DNA from: Flavobacteriaceae bacterium UBA1115
Lineage (GTDB): Bacteria > Bacteroidota > Bacteroidia > Flavobacteriales > Flavobacteriaceae
DNA: 13,052 nucleotides
NCBI GenBank assembly: GCA_002313325.1
Contig: DCBE01000020.1
Coordinates: 1 to 13,052 of the forward strand
Direction: 5' to 3'
Shown here: in pieces, positions 6,763 through 11,961 of the stretch
How positions within the stretch are numbered: position 1 is the first letter of the stretch
How the letters are laid out: every line of letters starts with the position of its first letter
Position numbers and translations under genes: made by a program
Notes under the pieces: model-generated
What the model was told of the DNA's origin: nothing
The model's input: only the letters and a program-made list of their open reading frames with translations
Databases searched by the model: none

Positions 6763-7305
6763 ATGCGCATTATGTATATTTTGCTGCTTGCCGCATGTTT
6801 TAGTTATGCTCAACCTACTGCTATGAAAAATTCAATTCACCACTTTACTGTTGAGGATATAGACGGCAAGCTCTTCTCGCTCGAATCACTCAAGGGAAAG
6901 AAAGTTATGATTGTAAATACAGCCTCTAAATGTGGCCTAACGCCCCAATACAAAAAATTAGAAGCCCTATATCAAGAATACAAAGACCAAAATTTTGTTA
7001 TTGTTGGGTTTCCAGCCAATAACTTTATGTGGCAGGAACCTGGTAGCAATGAAGATATTAAAGCTTTTTGTGAAAAAAACTACGGAGTTTCTTTTCCGAT
7101 GATGGCCAAAATCAGTGTCAAAGGAAAAAGGCAGCACCCTCTTTATACTTTTCTTACCAAAAAAGATAAGAACGGCTTTAAAGACAGTTCGGTAAGTTGG
7201 AATTTCCAAAAGTATCTTATAGACGAAAACGGTCATTTGGTGGAGGTAATTTCTCCGCGCACACAGCCCAATGATCCCGTTGTAATAGATTGGATAAAAA
7301 GATAA
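6763..7305 (+). CDS. Glutathione peroxidase family thiol peroxidase, exported
   Basis: Members of this family reduce hydrogen peroxide and lipid peroxides; those of bacteria usually take electrons from thioredoxin. The 180-residue product shows a short signal peptide (about 1-16, ending SYA before Gln17, a usual Flavobacteriia cleavage site) and one Gpx domain. The catalytic set is present: peroxidatic Cys57 in NTASKCGLTPQY, Gln91 in WQEPGS, and Trp146-Asn147 in VSWNFQKYL. Cys103 in IKAFCEKNYG fits the resolving Cys of thioredoxin-dependent enzymes. The FPCNQF block reads FPANNF, so the Cys equivalent to yeast Gpx3 Cys64 is missing. LAAC at 9-12 also resembles a lipobox, so a lipoprotein is possible. 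ATGs at 6772 and 6823 are other possible starts, the last giving a cytoplasmic form. bshB1 follows one base later. Confidence 0.9.
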   Translation: MRIMYILLLAACFSYAQPTAMKNSIHHFTVEDIDGKLFSLESLKGKKVMIVNTASKCGLTPQYKKLEALYQEYKDQNFVIVGFPANNFMWQEPGSNEDIKAFCEKNYGVSFPMMAKISVKGKRQHPLYTFLTKKDKNGFKDSSVSWNFQKYLIDENGHLVEVISPRTQPNDPVVIDWIKR

Positions 7306-7306
7306 A

Positions 7307-8023
7307 ATGAAAATTGATATCCTAGCTATTGGCGCACACCCTGATGACATAGAGCTTTCTTGCGCTGGAACCTTAGCGAAAGAAATTGCCCATGGTAAGC
7401 AGGTAGCTATTTTAGACCTCACACAAGGAGAGCTGGCAACTAGAGGAACTGTTGAAATCCGTGCAAAAGAAGCTAAAAACGCAGCCAACATACTAGGGGC
7501 AACAGCTCGTTATAATCTAAATTTTGATGATGGTTTTTTCGAAAACAACAAGGCGCATCAATTGCAATTGGCGGCATACATCCGCTTGTTAAAACCCGAT
7601 ATGGTGCTTTGTAACGCTATTGAAGATCGGCACCCAGATCATGGTCGTGCCGCAGCACTGGTGTTGGAAAGTTGTTTTTTGAGTGGTTTACAGCAAGTGA
7701 AGACCACGCATGAGGGGCAATCCCAAGACGCATGGCGACCAAAGCAAGTATACCATTACATTCAATGGAACGATGCCCAGCCGGACTTTGTCGTGGACAT
7801 AAGCGCCCATATAGACACCAAGCTGGAGGCGGTTAACGCTTACGCATCCCAGTTTTTTAATCCAAAAATATCAGAACCCGAAACACCCATCAGCAGTCAA
7901 AACTTTTTAGATAGTGTCACATACCGTACTGCCAATCTTGGAAGACTCATCGGGGTAGCCCATGCAGAGGGGTTTACAGCTGCGCGTTTGTTGGCTGTTG
8001 ACCGTATAAATGATTTGATATAA
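7307..8023 (+). CDS. bshB1: Bacillithiol biosynthesis deacetylase BshB1
   Basis: BshB1 removes the acetyl group from N-acetylglucosaminyl-malate, the second step in making bacillithiol, the main low-molecular-weight thiol in many Firmicutes and Bacteroidota. The 238-residue protein is a LmbE/PIG-L zinc deacetylase: GAHPDDIEL gives zinc ligands His11 and Asp14 with catalytic Asp13, and EDRHPDHGRAA gives the third ligand His112. The segment LTQGELATRGT and the C-terminal FGR/GLIGVAHAEGF-like part (here LGRLIGVAHAEGF) are typical of the BshB1 subgroup. It starts one base after the Gpx stop, so the two are one transcription unit. A mycothiol or other LmbE deacetylase is less likely given length and motifs. 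Confidence 0.92.
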   Translation: MKIDILAIGAHPDDIELSCAGTLAKEIAHGKQVAILDLTQGELATRGTVEIRAKEAKNAANILGATARYNLNFDDGFFENNKAHQLQLAAYIRLLKPDMVLCNAIEDRHPDHGRAAALVLESCFLSGLQQVKTTHEGQSQDAWRPKQVYHYIQWNDAQPDFVVDISAHIDTKLEAVNAYASQFFNPKISEPETPISSQNFLDSVTYRTANLGRLIGVAHAEGFTAARLLAVDRINDLI

Positions 8024-8030
8024 AAGCTGT

Positions 8031-8060
8031 TTTGGTTTCTCTAAAAACATAGTACATTTG
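8031..8060 (+). promoter_or_regulatory. Promoter of tRNA-His
   Basis: TTTG (8031-8034) and TACATTTG (8053-8060), separated by 18 bases, are a complete match to the Bacteroidota primary promoter (-33 TTTG, -7 TAnnTTTG). The tRNA begins 13 bases after the -7 box. This is the best promoter in the window. Confidence 0.78.
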
Positions 8061-8073
8061 CATCCTACAAATG

Positions 8074-8147
8074 GTGGTTGTAGCTCAGTTGGTTAGAGCG
8101 CTAGATTGTGGTTCTAGAGGTCGCCGGTTCGAGACCGGTCTTCCACC
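8074..8147 (+). tRNA. tRNA-His (anticodon GTG)
   Basis: The D-arm GCTC/GAGC, the anticodon arm CTAGA-TTGTGGT-TCTAG with anticodon GTG, and the T-arm with loop TTCGAGA fold normally. G at 8073 can serve as the His-specific G-1 opposite C73 (8147), as expected for this tRNA. CCA is not encoded. The acceptor stem pairs GTGG with CCAC and G7 with C66, but positions 5:68 and 6:67 are T opposite T. The tRNA has its own promoter and terminator, so it is a single-gene unit. Confidence 0.95.
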
Positions 8148-8149
8148 CA

Positions 8150-8180
8150 AAAACCCCTCGAGAAATCGTGGGGTTTTGTT
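8150..8180 (+). terminator. Rho-independent terminator of tRNA-His
   Basis: AAAACCCC (8150-8157) pairs perfectly with GGGGTTTT (8170-8177). Inside, one T-T mismatch is followed by CGA/TCG closing a GAAA tetraloop. The T-rich 3' arm supplies the release tract, and the A-rich 5' arm makes a leftward function possible as well. It begins two bases after the tRNA end. Confidence 0.85.
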
Positions 8181-8314
8181 CTTTAAATACCAACTTCGGT
8201 ATTAAGCTGTATTCATATAGTATTGATACTTAAATCTTAGAAATTTTAGCTTGTTCTCGCAAATTTTTCGACACTTTTTACCTATTCTAATACTTCTAAA
8301 CCCTTTAAATAGGT
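8181..8314. other. Non-coding gap between tRNA-His terminator and the secreted protein gene
   Basis: No gene is seen in these 134 bases. It is AT-rich, with a small 6-bp stem AATACC/GGTATT (8186-8203) and a 7-bp inverted repeat ACCTATT (8280-8286) / AATAGGT (8308-8314) next to the 3' end of the leftward secreted protein gene. Neither is followed by a T-run in the direction needed for a simple terminator of that gene. Confidence 0.5.
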
Positions 8315-8968
8315 TTATTTCTTCACAACCTTATAACTCACTTCTTGGTTATATACTTTATCAAATGCTTTAACGATGTATGTAGCAGAGGATAAGTGCG
8401 ACATATCAATAGTATTTCCTGAAAGCGCCATTACCTTGTTACCTGCCATATCGTATACTTTTATGTCGTATTGTTTACCACCTTGTAGTGTAACTATTGA
8501 TGTTGTTGGGTTAGGGTATATGCTTATGGTGTTTGTATAATCTTTTAAAGATAGTGCTGTGGATGACCTTGTGTAGCTAAAACTGCCATTGTTTTCCCAA
8601 GAGGTCATAGTAAAGTCATAATATTCATTTGTATCTGTGAGTTGTAATACAAGATTTTCATTAAACCAAATACCATCAATCTCATTAAATTTTTTACCCC
8701 ATCGCGAAATACTTTCAAAATTTAATGTAGAAAGGTTTTCTGTACTACCCAATGCCAGTTTAATTCGAGAAGTTGTTTGATTTCTCGCACTATTCTGGTC
8801 AAAGGCATTATAAATTCCATACTGATTACCTCTTGTTAGCCAAACAGTCCCTGAAATTCTATCTTGATTTTCAGGAAGTGATGCATCATCATTTCCGTTT
8901 TTTGTAAATGTTATTTGCCCAAGTCCAATTACAGGTGTAATCAGTAATAAGAGTAGTAGTTTTTCCAT
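8315..8968 (-). CDS. T9SS-secreted protein with C-terminal sorting domain
   Basis: The 217-residue product has a signal peptide (MEKLLLLLLITPVIGLG, cut before Gln18) and a type A Por secretion sorting domain from about 148 to the end: ISIYPNPTTS, then IKVYDMAGNKV, IDMSHLSSATYIVKAF and the basic end KVVKK. Such proteins cross the outer membrane through the type IX system, and the tail is removed on the surface. The central part (about 38-138) has TRGNQYGIYNA, a W-F/L-rich core and TSWENNGSFSYTRSS, which resembles a beta-rich module I have seen in Bacteroidota surface proteins (F-T-S-W ... G-F-S-Y-x-R). I know no assigned function for it. The gene is alone on its strand, has no clear promoter (TAAATTAG 19 bases before the ATG is the nearest box) and lies in the AT-rich segment after tRNA-His. 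Confidence 0.85.
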   Translation of the reverse strand: MEKLLLLLLITPVIGLGQITFTKNGNDDASLPENQDRISGTVWLTRGNQYGIYNAFDQNSARNQTTSRIKLALGSTENLSTLNFESISRWGKKFNEIDGIWFNENLVLQLTDTNEYYDFTMTSWENNGSFSYTRSSTALSLKDYTNTISIYPNPTTSIVTLQGGKQYDIKVYDMAGNKVMALSGNTIDMSHLSSATYIVKAFDKVYNQEVSYKVVKK

Positions 8969-9039
8969 CTTAATGTTTTTGGTTATACTAATTTATGTTT
9001 TATTTACCTTAACTTAGATTTTAATCAGAATTTTTTTCA

Positions 9040-9519
9040 ATGGATACATTCAGTCATGCACTCTATGGGAAGGGGCTTTTTGGATATAGAAAATATAGGT
9101 GGACCTCATTTTTATTTGGAGCTCTTCCTGACTTGTCTTCATTTGGGGTTTATTTCTTAGCCCAACTTTTCTCTAATTTTCATAAGTTAAAGTATGTTAG
9201 ACCCCCAATTGAAGAAATTCCGATATGGGTAATTGAACTTTATAATATTTCACATAGTTTGATAATTGCTTTTGTATTTATTGCAATTGTATATTTTGTT
9301 AAAAAAGATCTTACTTGGCCAATGCTTGCGTGGCCTGTCCATATAATTGTAGATTTATTTACTCATAGTATTGAGTTTTTTCCTACCCCGATTTTTTGGC
9401 CCTTATCAAATTATCGATTTGATGGGATACCTTGGTCAAATATTTATGTTTTTATAACAAACATCATTCTGATTTTTTTGATATTTTTCTTCAGGCGCAT
9501 AATTAAAATAAAAGCATAG
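9040..9519 (+). CDS. Membrane protein resembling YdjM/DUF457 metal-dependent hydrolases
   Basis: The 159-residue protein has about four membrane segments, including IIAFVFIAIVYFV and IYVFITNIILIFLIFFF near the end. Polar residues stand at membrane edges in the pattern of the YdjM/YbcI (DUF457) family: His6 in MDTFSHALYG, Asp in FGALPDLSS, His in ISHSLI, and HIIVDLFTHS with His, Asp and His. These are the presumed metal ligands; the family is called a membrane-bound hydrolase, but its substrate is not established to my knowledge. The PTPIFWPLSNYRFDGIPW segment also fits. The ATG at 9040 starts right at the first conserved motif. It is codirectional with two tiny membrane protein genes downstream, and a repeat motif begins at its stop codon. 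Confidence 0.75.
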   Translation: MDTFSHALYGKGLFGYRKYRWTSFLFGALPDLSSFGVYFLAQLFSNFHKLKYVRPPIEEIPIWVIELYNISHSLIIAFVFIAIVYFVKKDLTWPMLAWPVHIIVDLFTHSIEFFPTPIFWPLSNYRFDGIPWSNIYVFITNIILIFLIFFFRRIIKIKA

Positions 9520-9563
9520 GAGTATCTTCTTTTTTTAGTTCTGCTATTTATAATCCTCCTTAA
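9517..9563 (+). repeat. Post-stop repeat copy R1
   Basis: Starting from the stop TAG of the upstream gene, 33 bases align without gaps to copy R2 (9916-9948) with 25 identities. They include an exact TCTGCTATTT (9540-9549), then a related CCTC-TTAA block. The part before it is T-rich. Confidence 0.5.
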
Positions 9564-9624
9564 AAAGGTTACGGAAGTTCTTTAGGTGTTTAAATTAATC
9601 ATATATTTAACAATAAATCACATC

Positions 9625-9792
9625 ATGAAGTTTTTAGAAAAATACTATCCAATTCTTTTAGCTTTCTTTAGTTTTTTGTACTCGATATATCTTTGGTTTA
9701 CAGGAAATGAGCTGGAAGGAATATATGTTGGTCTTTGGCCAATAACAATTTTGGGTTTTGCGATAGCAATTAGGCAAAGAAGAAAAGATTAG
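9625..9792 (+). CDS. Small membrane protein, two predicted helices
   Basis: The 55-residue product begins MKFLEKYYPILLAFFSFLYS. It has two hydrophobic helices (about 8-25 and 33-49) separated by a short acidic turn, TGNELEG, and a basic tail, RQRRKD, likely cytoplasmic. An upstream in-frame GTG at 9586 would add 13 residues; I chose the ATG at 9625 because the added part is not family-like and the ATG gives a compact hairpin protein. I recognise no family with a known function. A 40-residue membrane protein gene starts three bases after its stop, so the two are probably co-transcribed. Both lie between the R1 and R2 repeats. Confidence 0.65.
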   Translation: MKFLEKYYPILLAFFSFLYSIYLWFTGNELEGIYVGLWPITILGFAIAIRQRRKD

Positions 9793-9795
9793 AAT

Positions 9796-9918
9796 ATGAA
9801 CAATAAATTAATGTTTATTATTGGGTGTATCATTTTTTTGATTTATATCTTCTTTTATTTTAAAATAGTATTAAATATAAAGTTAAGAAAAAAAGAGACA
9901 AAGAAAACTAAACCATAG
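9796..9918 (+). CDS. Very small single-helix membrane protein (40 residues)
   Basis: The frame from the ATG at 9796 to the TAG at 9918 encodes 40 residues: a short N-terminus MNNKLM, one long hydrophobic helix (about 6-26, rich in Ile and Phe), and a strongly basic tail with many Lys, an inside-positive signature. The three-base gap to the preceding small gene and the same direction support expression as a pair. Composition is very AT-rich, so a chance frame cannot be excluded, but the arrangement of hydrophobic core and basic end is what a real small membrane protein looks like. No function is suggested. Confidence 0.5.
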   Translation: MNNKLMFIIGCIIFLIYIFFYFKIVLNIKLRKKETKKTKP

Positions 9919-9962
9919 ACATAACCTCTTCTTTTAAGTCTGCTATTTCAAAGCCTCTTAAG
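9916..9962 (+). repeat. Post-stop repeat copy R2
   Basis: Begins at the stop TAG of the 40-residue gene and aligns without gaps to R1 for 33 bases, ending in TCTGCTATTT (9939-9948) and followed by CAAAGCCTCTTAAGTA. The last part resembles 10001-10023 (CAACACCTCTTAAATA). The same CTGYTATTT motif occurs on the other strand at 10019-10028, 3' of the M28 peptidase gene. Confidence 0.5.
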
Positions 9963-10034
9963 TATGTTAAAGAAACATTTTAACATAATTTATAACAGCT
10001 TGATTTTCAACACCTCTTAAATAACAGAAAAGCA
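9931..10034. repeat. Imperfect palindrome enclosing a perfect 9-bp hairpin
   Basis: CTTTT-AAGT-CTGCTATTT (9931-9948) pairs with AAATAACAGAAAAG (10019-10032) apart from a four-base bulge and one mismatch. Inside, TATGTTAAA (9963-9971) and TTTAACATA (9979-9987) form a perfect stem with a seven-base loop. No gene is seen from 9919 to 10069. It may serve as a bidirectional 3' structure for the converging small-protein and peptidase genes, but it lacks a clear T-run. Confidence 0.45.
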
Positions 10035-10069
10035 TGCGCCTATTATTGTTGTTGGCTGTATAGTTTGGG

Positions 10070-11092
10070 TTATTCCTTTAATCTTAAACGTTCTTCGCGG
10101 TTTGCAATTTCCCAGGCAGTGTGGAAAATGAGACGTGCTCGTTTTTCTAAAAGCTCATATTCAATTTTTTCAACTGTGTCTGTTGGCGCATGGTAATCTG
10201 CATGTGTGCCGTTAAAATAGAAAATGACGGGCACATTATTTTCAGCAAAATTATAGTGGTCTGAACGGTAGTAGTACCTGTTTTCTATATATCTACCACG
10301 TTCAAAAACTTTTGTGGTTGGGTCATTGTATCGGTAGTCCAAATCCAAATTAATATACTTTTCGTTCATGGCTGCAGATACATCGTGTAAGTCTTGTGAT
10401 AAGATGTCTGAACCAATTAGATACATGTAATTGCTGTTGTTTTCATGTAAATTATCAATGCGCCCGATCATATCAATATTTAAGTTCGCAACAGTATCTT
10501 CAAGTGGGTATACGGGGTTGTCTGTGTAATATTTAGAGCCCAAAAGTCCTTTTTCTTCAGCTGTTACGTGCATAAATAGCACTGAACGCTTAGGCCCTTT
10601 ACCATCATTAACAGCCTGTTGAAAGGCTTCGGCAATTTCCAATATGGCTACAGTACCAGAACCGTCGTCGTCTGCTCCATTGTTTATTTGTCCATCATCT
10701 TCAACACCAATATGGTCTAGGTGGGCGGTAATAACCAATATTTCGTTAGGTATTTCGCTACCTTGAATGAAAGCCAATACATTGCTTGCTTCTATAGTGC
10801 GGTTTTCACGGTATGAATTTAGCGTCATGGGCATAAAAAAAGCGCCACCTGGCATTCCGCCTTCAATGCCAATTGACTCATATTCCGACTTGAGATAATT
10901 TATTGCAATAATTTCTCCTTCCGTCCCGGCCTCTCTACCCATAAAATCGTCACTAGCGTAAGTATATAAATGTTCTTTTAGCTCTTCGGCTGTAATGGTA
11001 GCTGCATAGTTTTCTGAGTCAAATTCAACGTTTTTTTGACTTGATACGCATGACATAAATAAAAAGGCAAAAAGTACTGGTAAATGTTTCAT
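10070..11092 (-). CDS. M28 family zinc aminopeptidase, lipoprotein
   Basis: The 340-residue product has a lipoprotein signal (lipobox LFMSC, lipidated Cys15) and one M28 peptidase domain that cleaves amino acids or dipeptides from peptide N-termini using two zinc ions. The ligands are all visible: His124 in TAHLDH, bridging Asp141 in NNGADDDGSG, Glu180 with catalytic base Glu179 in TAEEKGLLGS, Asp207 in NIDMIGR, and His301 in DYHAPTDT. It is probably anchored in the outer or inner membrane and faces the periplasm or surface, working on imported peptides. A YXSDH motif before the final His (RSDHYNF) is usual for the family. The gene follows the DUF3050 gene on the same strand with a 35-base gap, which may hold a separate weak promoter. 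Confidence 0.92.
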   Translation of the reverse strand: MKHLPVLFAFLFMSCVSSQKNVEFDSENYAATITAEELKEHLYTYASDDFMGREAGTEGEIIAINYLKSEYESIGIEGGMPGGAFFMPMTLNSYRENRTIEASNVLAFIQGSEIPNEILVITAHLDHIGVEDDGQINNGADDDGSGTVAILEIAEAFQQAVNDGKGPKRSVLFMHVTAEEKGLLGSKYYTDNPVYPLEDTVANLNIDMIGRIDNLHENNSNYMYLIGSDILSQDLHDVSAAMNEKYINLDLDYRYNDPTTKVFERGRYIENRYYYRSDHYNFAENNVPVIFYFNGTHADYHAPTDTVEKIEYELLEKRARLIFHTAWEIANREERLRLKE

Positions 11093-11127
11093 TATTTTAA
11101 ATATTTGATGTTAAATATAAAGTATTA

Positions 11128-11889
11128 TTAAATTTTACTGTGTATGAAGTTCCAAAGTGCAATGCGCTTTTTTAGCGCCTCTAGAGCAGCATCATTTGCT
11201 TGATCCCAAAGTTGGGAATTGTCTCCACACAACTCTTGAATCATTTGTTTTGCCATTGGACCGTGCTCTCCACTGTCAACTTCAATGTGACGCTCAAAAT
11301 AATACACCAATGTACCGAAGTCAGTACCTTTTTCTTGCGCCATGTCTTTAATGATCGCAATAAACAAATCAGGAATTAGGTCTTCACGACCATAATTAAA
11401 CACACTTGCTACAACATGCACAGGTGCCTGGGTTGCGGTTTTGAGTGAAAAGTTTAGAAAAGATTTTATTTCTTCAGGTATTGATGCTTCACTGACAGCG
11501 ATTTCCCAAGCTGACCCATTTTCAATTTTAGCTACTAATTTTTTTACAGGAGCTGTATTTGCACCTACTTCTTCCATAGCCTTAAGATAAAGCTCAAAAT
11601 GGCTGGTAGGTTGGTTGAATTGGTCTACATCGCTTTCCTCTCCCCAAACAATTTCATTGATAAGCCTTCTTGTAGCGGGGCTTCCAACAGGGATCCACGG
11701 CAATTCAGTGCAGGTAAGTTTACGTTGCAAGGCCTTTACCAAGGACATAAAGTCCCAAACGGCAAAAGCGTGGTACTCCATAAAGGTCTGTATCGCTTCA
11801 GTACTGTTTAGTTTGTGGTATAGCGGATGGTGTAAAAGTTGATCTTTATAAGGCGCAAGTTTGTCCTCAAAAAAGGTAGTCGTTTTCAT
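11128..11889 (-). CDS. DUF3050 protein, predicted haem-oxygenase-like diiron fold
   Basis: The 253-residue protein matches the DUF3050 family as I know it: HPLYHKLNS (21-29), MEYHAFAVWDFMSLVKALQ (37-55), WGEESD (82-87), FNYGRED (164-170) and ERHIEVDSGEHGPMA (199-213). The fold is all-helical and haem-oxygenase-like. Glu84/85, His97, Glu169, and the D-x3-H pair Asp205/His209 are placed as in haem-oxygenase-like diiron oxidases (UndA and SznF type), where D-x3-H ends the metal site. The function is unknown. No signal peptide is seen, so it should act in the cytoplasm. The ATG at 11889 is preferred to a TTG two codons upstream. A perfect -7 box lies 17 bases upstream, and the M28 peptidase gene follows. 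Confidence 0.88.
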   Translation of the reverse strand: MKTTTFFEDKLAPYKDQLLHHPLYHKLNSTEAIQTFMEYHAFAVWDFMSLVKALQRKLTCTELPWIPVGSPATRRLINEIVWGEESDVDQFNQPTSHFELYLKAMEEVGANTAPVKKLVAKIENGSAWEIAVSEASIPEEIKSFLNFSLKTATQAPVHVVASVFNYGREDLIPDLFIAIIKDMAQEKGTDFGTLVYYFERHIEVDSGEHGPMAKQMIQELCGDNSQLWDQANDAALEALKKRIALWNFIHSKI

Positions 11890-11906
11890 AAGCAATTTTT
11901 CTTATG

Positions 11907-11914
11907 CAAATTTA
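11907..11914 (-). promoter_or_regulatory. -7 box of the DUF3050 gene promoter
   Basis: TAAATTTG on the minus strand is an exact match to TAnnTTTG and ends 17 bases before the DUF3050 ATG. No clear -33 TTTG is seen at the expected distance. It is back to back with the box for the opposite gene at 11950. Confidence 0.5.
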
Positions 11915-11949
11915 TATAAATGGCTCAGAACTAGCATAAAAGGATTTGT

Positions 11950-11957
11950 TATTTTTG
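11950..11957 (+). promoter_or_regulatory. -7 box of the HMG-CoA-lyase-like gene promoter
   Basis: TATTTTTG is an exact match to TAnnTTTG and ends four bases before the ATG at 11962, so the transcript would start at or very near the start codon. No clear -33 box is seen. Confidence 0.45.
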
Positions 11958-11961
11958 ATGC

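Noticed and set aside
6967..7491. 174-residue minus-strand frame across the Gpx-bshB1 boundary
   Set aside because: Both genes beneath it are well supported by catalytic motifs, and the frame shows no family features.
8280..8314. Inverted repeat ACCTATT/AATAGGT as terminator of the secreted protein gene
   Set aside because: In the direction of that gene the 3' arm is followed by A residues, not by a T-run, and the loop is 21 bases.
9517..10034. Integron-type gene cassettes with attC sites
   Set aside because: No GTTRRRY/RYYYAAC core pair is arranged as in attC, and no integrase is seen. The cassette-like layout is kept only as an open question.
8074..10069. Integrated element with att sites from the tRNA-His 3' end
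   Set aside because: I looked for a second copy of the tRNA 3' end downstream and found none within the window, and no integrase gene.
11599..11842. Two plus-strand frames of 70-75 residues opposite the DUF3050 gene
   Set aside because: They are shadows of a conserved gene, overlap each other in different frames and have no motif.
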